From the NCBI RefSeq assembly GCF_030269685.1, contig NZ_BSTT01000006.1, forward strand, positions 1 through 64,000: a stretch of DNA of 64,000 nucleotides, read 5' to 3'. The notes beneath the pieces are model-generated. The model had not been told where the DNA came from. It saw nothing but the letters and a program-made list of their open reading frames with translations, and did no database searches. Shown here piece after piece: positions 49,462 through 57,137 of the stretch; position 1 is the stretch's first letter, and the number at the start of each line of letters is the position of its first letter. The translations under genes and the position numbers were made by a program. Origin of the DNA: Actinomycetospora sp. NBRC 106378. GTDB lineage: Bacteria; Actinomycetota; Actinomycetes; Mycobacteriales; Pseudonocardiaceae.

Positions 49462-49899
49462 GTGAACGACCGGCCGCACCACGGCCGGGCGCCGCACCGC
49501 CCGGTGGTGTTCGATCCGGAGTCGGGCCGGTGGGAGGTGTCCCCGGCCTACCGGAGCAACCCGAGCATCCCGCCGCCACGCCTCTCGGAGCCCGACGACC
49601 GACCGCCGCTCGCACCGCTCGACGCGGCCGAGCTGCACACCGCGCGACACCGGCGGCCGTCGCCACCGCAGGAGCCAGGGCCGTCCCCGGCACTCGGGGC
49701 CTGGCCGACGCCAGCCGGACGACGCGTCGGCATCGCCGCCGCCTTCGTGGGGACCTTCCTCCTCGGGTATCTCCTCGGCGACGGTGTCGCCGCATCGGGT
49801 AGCCCTGGTGACCCGGACACCGGCGCGACATCCGAGAGCCACATCGGCGCCGCCGCGACCCCGGGCTCACCACGAGCCCCCTCGTCGGCGGAGTCCTAG
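49462..49899 (+). CDS. single-pass membrane protein
   Basis: A 145-residue protein: an N-terminal cytosolic Pro/Arg-rich part (HRPVVFDPESGRWEVSP), one transmembrane helix near residue 100 (RVGIAAAFVGTFLLGYLLGD), and a short Ser/Thr/Gly-rich outside tail. GTG 49462 follows AAGGAG. It ends 13 bp before the DUF2254 gene, so the two are probably co-transcribed under box 5. Confidence 0.65.
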   Translation: MNDRPHHGRAPHRPVVFDPESGRWEVSPAYRSNPSIPPPRLSEPDDRPPLAPLDAAELHTARHRRPSPPQEPGPSPALGAWPTPAGRRVGIAAAFVGTFLLGYLLGDGVAASGSPGDPDTGATSESHIGAAATPGSPRAPSSAES

Positions 49900-49912
49900 G
49901 CCCAGGAGCGGC

Positions 49913-51100
49913 ATGATCCCCAGCACGCGGCACACCTCCGGTCGATTCTGGGTGGTCCCCGCCTGGTGCGGTGGCGTGGCGATCGTCCTGGCGTTCGCAC
50001 TCGCTCGACTCGATCGAGCCATCGGCGACGTCGACAGCGCCTTCCTCTTCCCCGGGCCGCCGGAGGGAGCTCGCAGCTTCCTCGGCGCCGTGATCACGGC
50101 GATGATCTCGTTCACCGGGCTGGTCTTCTCGATCACGGTGGTCGTCCTGGTCCTGACCAGCGGACAGTTCTCGCCGCGCGTGCTCCGGCAGTTCCTGCAC
50201 GACCGGACCATCCAGTGGTCGCTCGGCCTCTTCGTGGCCAGTTTCCTCTACGCGATCTTCGCCCTGCGCGAGGTGGTGGGCACGAACGGGAACGACGCCT
50301 TCGTCCCGCGCATCTCGGTGACGGTGGCGTTCCTGCTGGTCCTCGTCGCCGTCGGTCAGTTCGTGCACTACATCCACCATGTCGTGCACATGATCCAGGC
50401 GTCGTCGATCATCGTGAGCATCGGCGAGGAGACCCGGGACCTGCTCGAGTCCCGGCATCCCGTCGACGCCCCGCCGGCAGCCGCGTCGCCCGTCCTGCCC
50501 GACGACGGCGTGCCGGTCACCGCCGAGAAGCCCGGTCTGGTGGTCTCGGTCGACCGGGACGCGATCCTTCGCCGGGCCGTCGGCGACGACGCCGTCGCTG
50601 TCCTCGCCCCGCGGATCGGGGATTTCGTGCCCGCAGGTGCCACGCTCCTGACGGTCCATTCCCGCTCCGGCGCGCCCGTGGAGCCCGAGCCCTACGCGGG
50701 GCACATTCGGACCGCGACCGAGCGCACCATGGACCAGGACCTGAGCTTCGGTCTCCGACAACTGGTCGACGTGGCCATCAAGGCGCTGTCCCCGAGCATC
50801 AACGACCCGACGACGGCGTGTCAGGTGCTCGACGTCCTCCACGACCTCCTGCGCCGGGTCGTCACCCGCCCCTGGCCCGCCGTCCGCCTGGCCGACGACG
50901 ACGGCGTCACCCGGGTCTGCATACCCTCCGACGACGTCGGGGCCCTGCTGCGCATCGCACTTAACGAGATCCACCACTACGGCGCGGAATCCACGCAGGT
51001 GCCCGAGAGGATCACCCGGCTGCTCGACGACCTCGACGACGTCGCGCTCACCGAGCACCGCGAGGCCGTCCGGCACTACCGCGACCGGATCGGCCGGTGA
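49913..51100 (+). CDS. DUF2254 family membrane protein
   Basis: A 395-residue protein of the DUF2254 family. Four helices lie in the N-terminal half (WVVPAWCGGVAIVLAF, LGAVITAMISFTGLVFSITV, LGLFVASFLYAIFAL and SVTVAFLLVLVAVGQF). A soluble C-terminal part has the typical HIRTATERTMDQDLSFG and ALSPSINDPTTACQVLD. The function is unknown; the ATG follows AGGAG. Confidence 0.85.
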   Translation: MIPSTRHTSGRFWVVPAWCGGVAIVLAFALARLDRAIGDVDSAFLFPGPPEGARSFLGAVITAMISFTGLVFSITVVVLVLTSGQFSPRVLRQFLHDRTIQWSLGLFVASFLYAIFALREVVGTNGNDAFVPRISVTVAFLLVLVAVGQFVHYIHHVVHMIQASSIIVSIGEETRDLLESRHPVDAPPAAASPVLPDDGVPVTAEKPGLVVSVDRDAILRRAVGDDAVAVLAPRIGDFVPAGATLLTVHSRSGAPVEPEPYAGHIRTATERTMDQDLSFGLRQLVDVAIKALSPSINDPTTACQVLDVLHDLLRRVVTRPWPAVRLADDDGVTRVCIPSDDVGALLRIALNEIHHYGAESTQVPERITRLLDDLDDVALTEHREAVRHYRDRIGR

Positions 51101-51120
51101 GCATCGACCGGCGTCGTCCC

Positions 51121-52293
51121 TCAGTCGGCGTCCGGCCGGACCGATCGGACCCGCAGGGTCACGACGTCGCCCGCACACGAGGTCCCGGACCGGGGCACGA
51201 AGGCCGCGGTACTCTCGCCGGGCGGATACACACGCAGGCCCCGCACGGCCGTGGGATCACAGCGCCCCGGACCGAAGGCGTCGGCGGTGCGTACCGTCGC
51301 GTGCGCGGAGTCCCCGGGCGCGAGCGCGACCGGGCTCCCCGGCTCGCCCGTCTCCGCTGCCATCGGCCCGACCTGGTGACCGTCGTCGCCCGCGACGTGG
51401 GAGACCCCCGGGAATCCCTGCAGCGTGCAGACCGCGGAGCCGGTGTTGGTGAAGACGAGCGGCTGGTACGACGAACCGGCCGCACCCTCGGCCGCGCCGA
51501 GCGTCACGGCCAGCGACGCGGTGGTGCAGCGCGGTGGGTCGACGCCCGCCTGACCGCTCAGATCGCCGCGCCCCGGCAGGATCGTCCGGACCCGGATCGG
51601 GGAGATGTCGGCTGCGCAGGAGATCCCGGGGGACGGCACGTAGGCCGCTCCCTCACTCCTGGGCGGGTAGACCCGGAACCCGCGCACCTCCGTCGGGTCG
51701 CAGACGTCGCGCTCGACCAGGCCCGCATCGGTCACGCTGACGATCGAGTGGGCGGACGCCCCCGGGGCGATCTCGACCGCGTCGCCACGCGGCCCGACCC
51801 ACGCCCCGGCGCGGCCGACCTGGTGCCCGTCGTCGCCGGCCACGTGGGACACGCCGGGAAAGCCCTGCAACCGGCAGGCGCTCGATCCGGTGTTGGTGAA
51901 CACGAGGGGGCGGTACACGGTCCCCGAGGTCGTCCCCTCGCCGGGCCCGAGGGTGACCGACAACGACGAGGTCGGGCAGGTGGGCAGCGGCTGCCCGTCG
52001 TTCGCCGACCCGGCGGGGACGATCGGCACGAGTGTGCCGGGGGACGGGGTGCTCGACGAGGTGCTGGGCGCGGAACCCGCCGTCGACGTCGGACCGGGGT
52101 CCGACGACGTGGCCGGAATCGAGGTGGCCGGTGTCGACGTGGCCGGTATCGAGGTGATGGTGGGACCGGAGGCCGACGCGCTCGGCACGGCGTCCCCGGT
52201 CGATCCGCAGGAGGCCACGACGAGGGCCGCCAGGAGCAGAACGGGCAGGACCTGACGGGTCCGCGGCAGCAGGGACTCGCGCACGACGATCAT
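51121..52293 (-). CDS. lipoprotein with two DUF4232 domains
   Basis: A 390-residue secreted protein. A signal peptide with lipobox VASC is followed by a Ser/Thr/Pro-rich linker. Two repeats of about 130 residues then share LVFTNTGS, GFPGVSHVAGDDGHQVG and VRG(L/F)RVYPP, each with Cys pairs (ACRLQGF, ISCAAD). DUF4232 domains are cell-wall or surface modules of unknown ligand. An 11-bp direct-repeat box (52369-52385) lies 76 bp upstream. Confidence 0.85.
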   Translation of the reverse strand: MIVVRESLLPRTRQVLPVLLLAALVVASCGSTGDAVPSASASGPTITSIPATSTPATSIPATSSDPGPTSTAGSAPSTSSSTPSPGTLVPIVPAGSANDGQPLPTCPTSSLSVTLGPGEGTTSGTVYRPLVFTNTGSSACRLQGFPGVSHVAGDDGHQVGRAGAWVGPRGDAVEIAPGASAHSIVSVTDAGLVERDVCDPTEVRGFRVYPPRSEGAAYVPSPGISCAADISPIRVRTILPGRGDLSGQAGVDPPRCTTASLAVTLGAAEGAAGSSYQPLVFTNTGSAVCTLQGFPGVSHVAGDDGHQVGPMAAETGEPGSPVALAPGDSAHATVRTADAFGPGRCDPTAVRGLRVYPPGESTAAFVPRSGTSCAGDVVTLRVRSVRPDAD

Positions 52294-52332
52294 GCCTCCG
52301 GTGGGTCGGCTCGGACCGGGATCGTCCTCCGC

Positions 52333-52491
52333 CTACCCCGGTCCGACGGGCCGCCATCCCGACGAGGATCTTGCGATCTCCTGACGCCTGCCCGCGCTCC
52401 CGAGGTGGACCGCGACGGCGAGCAGGACGGCCAGGACGAACAGGAAGGAGACCTCGACCAGGTCGAGCGCCACCACGGTGACGGCCGGCAC
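52333..52491 (-). CDS. possible 52-residue membrane peptide
   Basis: A reading frame with a GTG start at 52491 gives VPAVTVVALDLVEVSFLFVL followed by AVLLAVAVHLGSAGRRQ and ends in VGPG. The composition is membrane-like, but there is no close ribosome binding site and the regulatory box at 52369 falls inside it. I list it as possible only. Confidence 0.3.
   Translation of the reverse strand: MPAVTVVALDLVEVSFLFVLAVLLAVAVHLGSAGRRQEIARSSSGWRPVGPG
52369..52385 (-). promoter_or_regulatory. 11-bp direct-repeat box 6 (upstream of DUF4232 lipoprotein)
   Basis: On the minus strand GTCAGG then GCAAGA, 11 bp apart (GTCAGGAGATCGCAAGA), in the same orientation as the leftward lipoprotein gene, 76 bp before it. 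Confidence 0.65.
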
Positions 52492-52563
52492 GACGGAGGC
52501 GTGCGTCCCGCAGCCGGCCCAGGCTCCTCCTCGTCCGGGCCTGGGGCGCCCGTTCCCGGCCGG

Positions 52564-52839
52564 TCAACGACCTGCCGGGAGTTCACGCACCGCGCCGGTG
52601 GGCGCCCCGTCGACGCTGCTCGGACCCGGCGGTGGGATCACCCAACCGACCAGGAACGCGAAGACGATCCCCAGCGCCCGGGGCCAGAGCGGGTGCTGCT
52701 CGGGATGATCGGGCGTCTCGCCGGGCCTCGGAGCGGTCGCCATGGGTGTCCGGCGCCCCGTCGTCAGGGACAGCCCCGCGGCGGCGTGCGGCACCGTCGG
52801 CACGCCGAGTTCGACGGTGTCGGCCTCGGTCGGTGACAC
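52564..52839 (-). CDS. small membrane protein, paralogue 2
   Basis: A 91-residue single-pass protein. It matches paralogue 1 (28725-29030) in ELGVPTV, HAAAGLSLTTG, HPLWPRALGIVFAFLVGWV, IPPPG and the tail AVRELPAGR. GTG 52839 is used. As in the other locus it is divergent from the response regulator; the conserved arrangement makes it a candidate sensor partner of the two-component system. Confidence 0.68.
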   Translation of the reverse strand: MSPTEADTVELGVPTVPHAAAGLSLTTGRRTPMATAPRPGETPDHPEQHPLWPRALGIVFAFLVGWVIPPPGPSSVDGAPTGAVRELPAGR

Positions 52840-52948
52840 CGTCCGCCGCCCTCCGTGCCCGCCGGATGTCGCCTGCCCGTGGATGGTGCCCCCGCCGGTC
52901 GTCGTCGGTACCTGCAGGGATCATCGCTCCCGACCACCCGTCCGTGAG

Positions 52949-52965
52949 CCTTGCGGTCTCCTGGC
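52949..52965 (-). promoter_or_regulatory. 11-bp direct-repeat box 7 (response regulator 2)
   Basis: On the minus strand GCCAGG then GCAAGG, 11 bp apart, 67 bp before the response regulator at 53032. It is the counterpart of box 2, and the flanking CACGGACGGGTG is also conserved. Confidence 0.65.
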
Positions 52966-53031
52966 GGGTCCGGCCCGGAGGTCCGGGTGGAGCAGACCGC
53001 GCTGGTCGGATCGCCCTCGGGAGGCACACCG

Positions 53032-53718
53032 ATGGAGGAAGGCGGGCCGAAGGCCCTGCTCGTGGAGGACGACGACCGGATTCGGCGGGTGCTGGCCGTC
53101 GGCCTCGCCGACGAGGGCATCGAGGTCCGCGAGGCCGCCAGTGCCGAGGAGGCCCTCCCCCTGCTCGACGACGACGTCGACGTCGCGCTGATCGACCTCA
53201 TGCTCCCCGGCCTCGACGGGATGGCGTTGTGCCGGTCGCTGCGGGAGCGGGGCGACCTGCCGATCATCATCGTCACCGCCCGTTCCGACACCGACGACGT
53301 CATCGCCGGGCTCGAGGCGGGGGCCGACGACTACGTGACCAAACCCGTCGTCCCCGGCGAGCTCGCCGCCCGGGTCCGGGCCCTGCTGCGCCGCCGGCGA
53401 CCCACCGAACAGCCCCGTCGGGAGCTCGCCGTCGCCGACCTCGTGCTGCGCCCCGAGGAGGGCGTCGTGACCCGGGGCGGGGAACCGGTCGCCCTGACCC
53501 GGACCGAGTTCCGGCTGCTCACCGAGCTCGTCGAGGGCGAGGGCCGCGTGGTCTCCCGCGAGGACCTCCTCCAGCGGGTGTGGGGCTACGACTACTTCGG
53601 CGACACCCGCCTGCTCGACGTCCACGTCCGCCGCCTTCGACGCAAGATCGAACAGGACCCGGACGCCCCCTCCGTCGTCCTCACCGTCCGCGGCCACGGC
53701 TACCGCGTCCAACCGTGA
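53032..53718 (+). CDS. OmpR/PhoB family response regulator, copy 2
   Basis: A 228-residue paralogue of the regulator at 29247. Acceptor Asp55 lies in ALIDLMLPG, Thr and Lys are conserved in IIVTAR and VTKPV, and the winged helix is almost the same (RLLTELVEGEGRV, HVRRLRRKIEQ). The differences are mainly the N-terminal few residues and the linker (RPTEQPRRELAV versus RPSGQTRRELVV). The near-identical recognition region implies the two bind the same DNA site. It overlaps the kinase gene by 4 bp. Confidence 0.93.
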   Translation: MEEGGPKALLVEDDDRIRRVLAVGLADEGIEVREAASAEEALPLLDDDVDVALIDLMLPGLDGMALCRSLRERGDLPIIIVTARSDTDDVIAGLEAGADDYVTKPVVPGELAARVRALLRRRRPTEQPRRELAVADLVLRPEEGVVTRGGEPVALTRTEFRLLTELVEGEGRVVSREDLLQRVWGYDYFGDTRLLDVHVRRLRRKIEQDPDAPSVVLTVRGHGYRVQP

Positions 53719-55097
53719 CGGCCCGCCGCACCGCCTCGCTCCGGGTCCGCGTCGCGATCTCCTTCGCCCTGGTCACCCTGGTCGTCTGCGGCGCACTCTC
53801 GATCGCCACCTGGTTCCTGACGACGAGCTACGCCACCGCCCAGCGCGAGAACGCCGTGCGGGCACGGGTCTCCGCCGACGCGACCCTCGTCGCCGGGACC
53901 CGCCAGTACCGGCCCGACGGGCTCCCCGACCTGCTCGCCGGCCTGGGCGGGGAGCCCGACACGACCGTGCTCCTGCGGTCCGCGGGCTCGTGGGCGAGGT
54001 CCGGCCCGGCCGTCTCCCCCACCGCGCTCCCCCTCGAGCTCACCGGTCTGCGCCCCGGCGACCCACCCGTCGTCATGCAGATCGAGGTCGGCGGGCGGGA
54101 GGTGATGGCAGGCTCGGCCGGGCTCGGCACGCCCGGTGATCTGCTCGTCGAGCTCGCCCCGGTCCGCGAGCTGCAGAGCACTCGCCGCTTCCTCGCCCTG
54201 CTCCTGACGGGCGGGACCGTCGCCGCGACGGTCGCGGGAGCGGTGCTCGGGGCCTGGACCGCGCGACGGTCCCTGCGCCCGCTCCACGAACTCACCGCGG
54301 CCGCGTCCCTCGTCGCGCGGGGCGACCTCGACGCGCGGCTCCCGGTCCGGACCGACCCCGAGCTCGCCGGACTCGCCACCACCTTCAACCGGACCGTCGA
54401 GGACCTCGGCGACCGGGTCCGCCGCGACGCCCGGTTCGCGGGCGATGTCAGCCACGAGCTCCGCTCCCCGTTGACGACGATGCTCGGCGCGACCGACGTG
54501 CTGCGCCGGCGCCGCGACGACCTGCCGGCGGCGGCCCGGGAGGCCGTCGACCTGCTCGGGCCCGACCTCGATCGCTTCGTCGACACGGTCGACGACCTGC
54601 TCGAGATCTCCCGGATGGACCAACCCGTCGACGAACGCGACCTCGAGCGCGTCGACCTCGCCGCACTGACCCGGGCGGTCGCCCGCCGGCGGGGCCTCGA
54701 GGACCGCGTGGACGTCACTCCCGGCGACACCCACGTGGTCGCCGACCGGCGCCGCCTCGACGCCGTCCTCACCAACCTGTGCACCAACGCCGCCCGCCAC
54801 GGCGGCGGCGTCGTCCGCCTCGGCGTCGGACCGGCCCCGGACGCTCCCGGCACCGTCCGGCTCGAGGTCGACGACGCCGGGCCCGGCGTGGCCGCCGCCG
54901 ACCGCGCCGAGATCTTCGAGCGGTTCGCGCGCGGGTCGACGGCCGGTCGGCGCGGCGCCGGCACCGGTTCCGGCCTCGGTCTGGCCCTGGTCAGCGGCCA
55001 CGTCCGACGCCACGGCGGCACCGTCCACGTGACCGATCGTCCCGGAGGCGGGGCCCGGTTCCTCGTCGATCTGCCCGGCGCGGCCGACGCGGACTGA
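53715..55097 (+). CDS. sensor histidine kinase, copy 2
   Basis: A 460-residue paralogue of the kinase at 29939, with the same domain layout and His247 in DVSHELRSPL. The sensor region is almost the same (TRQYRPDGLPDLLAGLGGEP, SWARSGPAVSPTALPLEL), so both probably perceive the same signal. Stretches of identical nucleotides, for example around ACGACGAGCTACGCC, show recent duplication or gene conversion. It begins inside the response regulator stop (GTGA). Confidence 0.93.
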   Translation: MTARRTASLRVRVAISFALVTLVVCGALSIATWFLTTSYATAQRENAVRARVSADATLVAGTRQYRPDGLPDLLAGLGGEPDTTVLLRSAGSWARSGPAVSPTALPLELTGLRPGDPPVVMQIEVGGREVMAGSAGLGTPGDLLVELAPVRELQSTRRFLALLLTGGTVAATVAGAVLGAWTARRSLRPLHELTAAASLVARGDLDARLPVRTDPELAGLATTFNRTVEDLGDRVRRDARFAGDVSHELRSPLTTMLGATDVLRRRRDDLPAAAREAVDLLGPDLDRFVDTVDDLLEISRMDQPVDERDLERVDLAALTRAVARRRGLEDRVDVTPGDTHVVADRRRLDAVLTNLCTNAARHGGGVVRLGVGPAPDAPGTVRLEVDDAGPGVAAADRAEIFERFARGSTAGRRGAGTGSGLGLALVSGHVRRHGGTVHVTDRPGGGARFLVDLPGAADAD

Positions 55098-55110
55098 CCA
55101 CCGCGGCAGC

Positions 55111-55154
55111 GCAAGACGAATGCAAGGTCATCTGCGCCTCGGGGGCCGTAGACA
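55111..55154 (+). promoter_or_regulatory. 11-bp direct-repeat box 8 with promoter of peptide copy 2
   Basis: GCAAGA (55111-55116) and GCAAGG (55122-55127), 11 bp apart. The second overlaps a -35-like GGTCAT (55126-55131); TAGACA (55149-55154) follows after 17 bp, the same geometry as box 3. Confidence 0.7.
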
Positions 55155-55191
55155 GGACGGGTCCCGATCGACGACCCGAGGAGCGGTGTCC

Positions 55192-55281
55192 ATGTTCGAC
55201 TCGAAGCGCGAGGCCGTCGCCGCCACGACCGTCTGGCTGGGGTTCATCGCCGCCCTCGTCTACGGACTGGGACTCCTGTAG
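55192..55281 (+). CDS. 29-residue membrane peptide, copy 2
   Basis: Reads MFDSKREAVAAT then VWLGFIAALVYGLGLL. GAGGAG is 8 bases before the ATG. It has three substitutions relative to the copy at 31412, all conservative. It follows the kinase by 94 bp, as copy 1 follows its kinase by 90 bp. The conservation of length, sequence and promoter supports a real small protein. Confidence 0.75.
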   Translation: MFDSKREAVAATTVWLGFIAALVYGLGLL

Positions 55282-55297
55282 CCGATCGGGGTGTTTC

Positions 55298-55314
55298 GTC
55301 AGGGATTCGTCAGG
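55298..55314 (+). promoter_or_regulatory. 11-bp direct-repeat box 9 (upstream of BCCT transporter)
   Basis: GTCAGG (55298-55303) and GTCAGG (55309-55314) are exact repeats 11 bp apart, 45 bp before the transporter ATG. Confidence 0.7.
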
Positions 55315-55358
55315 TTCGTACGGTTCCGTGGTCCACCTCCTCGGACACCCTGGAGGAC

Positions 55359-57137
55359 ATGACCACGACCGATTCAGGCGGTTCCGGGAGCGGGACCGAG
55401 GGCGGCTCGACCCTCACCCGCTACCTCCGGACCCACACGAACCCGCCGGTCTTCCTCGTCTCCGGCATCGTCGTGCTCGCCTTCCTCGCCGCGGGGGTGA
55501 TCTTCCCCGACGGCACGAGCGGCGTCTTCTCCGCGCTGCTGGACGGCATCTCGCGCTACTTCGGCTGGTTCTACATCCTCGCCGCGACCGGCTTCCTCGC
55601 CTTCGCGCTCTACCTCATGGTGTCGAAGTACGGGCGCATCAAGCTCGGTCCCGACGACGCCTCGCCCGAGTACGGCACGACCGCCTGGTTCGCGATGCTG
55701 TTCACCGCGGGCATGGGCATCGGTCTCGTCTTCTACGGCGTCTACGAGCCCGCGTACCACGCGATGAACCCGCCGACCGGCCCGGCGGGCACGCCCGAGG
55801 CCGCCGAGCGCGGCATGAACTACACCTTCTACCACTGGGGCTTCCACCCCTGGGCGATCTACATCGTGCTGGGCCTCGCGATGGGCTACTTCTGTTTCCG
55901 CAAGGGCCTGCCGATGCGGCCGGCCTCCGCGCTGTACCCGCTGCTCGGGCAGCGCGTCTTCCGGTGGCCCGGCGCCGTGGTCGACATTCTCGCCGTGTTC
56001 GGCACCCTGTTCGGTCTCGCCACCTCACTGGGTCTGGGCAGCCAGCAGATCGGCTCCGGGCTCAACCAGCTCACGGGGCTGCCCAACACCACCACGACCC
56101 AGGTCCTCGTCGTCTGCGCGATCACCGCCGTGGCCGTCGTCAGCGTGATGCTGGGCGTGGACAAGGGCATCCGGCGGCTGTCGCTGGTGAACCTGTGGCT
56201 CGCATTCGCCCTCATGGTGTTCGTGTTCGCCGTCGGCCCGAAGATGTTCGTCCTCACCGGACTGGCCGACTGGACCGGCTACTACCTGCAGAACATCATC
56301 GGGACGAGCTTCACCGTCTTCAACCCGGACACCCAGCCCGCCGCGTTCGACTGGCAGGCCTCGTGGACCCTCTTCTACTGGGGCTGGTGGATGTCCTGGG
56401 CCCCCTTCGTGGGCATGTTCATCGCGCGCATCTCCTACGGCCGCACCGTGCGCCAGTTCGTCTCCGGTGCGTTGCTCGCCCCGGTCGGCGCCTCCATCGT
56501 CTGGTTCTCCGTCCTCGGTGGCACGGGTCTCGCCCAGCAGCTCTCCGGGCAGGCCGACATCGCGGGCGGCAGCTCGGAGTCCTCGCTGTTCACGGTCCTG
56601 TCCACGCTGTCCGTCGGCGGGGTCGTCTCGGCGATCGCCTCGGTCCTCGCGATCATCGTGGTCGTGCTGTTCTTCGCGACGTCGTCGGACTCCGGCTCGC
56701 TGGTGGTCGACATGCTCACCAACGGGGGCGACCCGCACCCGATCTGGCAGCAGCGCCTCTTCTGGGCGCTCATGGAGGGCGCGGTGACGATCGTCCTGCT
56801 GCTCGTCGGCGGGGCCGCGGCCCTCGACGCCCTGCAGGCGGCCTCGATCACGACGGGCCTGCCGTTCGCGGTGGTGCTGATCCTCATGGCGCTCGGTGTG
56901 CTGAAGGCCCTGCGCTCGGACCCGGCCGTGACCGGCGGCGGCCCGGTGGTCCTCTCCGACACCGAGGGCGGCGGCTACCGACCGGGCGCCGATCGGGGCG
57001 CCGCGGCCGAGGAGACGGCCGCGCCCGCAACGGCCGAGCCCGGGACGGCCGAGACCGGTGGTGGTCCGAAGCACGCGGCCGACGAGTCCCGCGAGGACGG
57101 CGCGGAACGGCCGGTCACCGGGAGCGCCCAGGCGTGA
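55359..57137 (+). CDS. BCCT family betaine/choline/carnitine transporter
   Basis: A 592-residue 12-helix BCCT transporter, which imports osmolytes such as glycine betaine or choline with Na+ or H+. Motifs are GMGIGLVFYGVYEPAYH (helix 2 region), the Trp/Tyr-rich TLFYWGWWMSWAPFVGMFIA (helix 8 substrate box) and SSDSGSLVVDML. The long hydrophilic C-terminus (about residues 530-592) has an acidic, Ala/Glu-rich tail, as in osmosensing BCCTs. ATG 55359 follows TGGAGGAC. It overlaps the PBP gene by 4 bp; box 9 lies upstream. Confidence 0.92.
   Translation: MTTTDSGGSGSGTEGGSTLTRYLRTHTNPPVFLVSGIVVLAFLAAGVIFPDGTSGVFSALLDGISRYFGWFYILAATGFLAFALYLMVSKYGRIKLGPDDASPEYGTTAWFAMLFTAGMGIGLVFYGVYEPAYHAMNPPTGPAGTPEAAERGMNYTFYHWGFHPWAIYIVLGLAMGYFCFRKGLPMRPASALYPLLGQRVFRWPGAVVDILAVFGTLFGLATSLGLGSQQIGSGLNQLTGLPNTTTTQVLVVCAITAVAVVSVMLGVDKGIRRLSLVNLWLAFALMVFVFAVGPKMFVLTGLADWTGYYLQNIIGTSFTVFNPDTQPAAFDWQASWTLFYWGWWMSWAPFVGMFIARISYGRTVRQFVSGALLAPVGASIVWFSVLGGTGLAQQLSGQADIAGGSSESSLFTVLSTLSVGGVVSAIASVLAIIVVVLFFATSSDSGSLVVDMLTNGGDPHPIWQQRLFWALMEGAVTIVLLLVGGAAALDALQAASITTGLPFAVVLILMALGVLKALRSDPAVTGGGPVVLSDTEGGGYRPGADRGAAAEETAAPATAEPGTAETGGGPKHAADESREDGAERPVTGSAQA

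Noticed and set aside
51653..52567. Minus-strand open frame overlapping the DUF4232 gene
   Set aside because: Arg/Gly-rich, no start with ribosome binding site, overlaps the real gene in another frame.
54779..57133. Plus-strand open frame before the PBP
   Set aside because: Shadow of the kinase and BCCT genes in another frame; the PBP proper begins at 57134.
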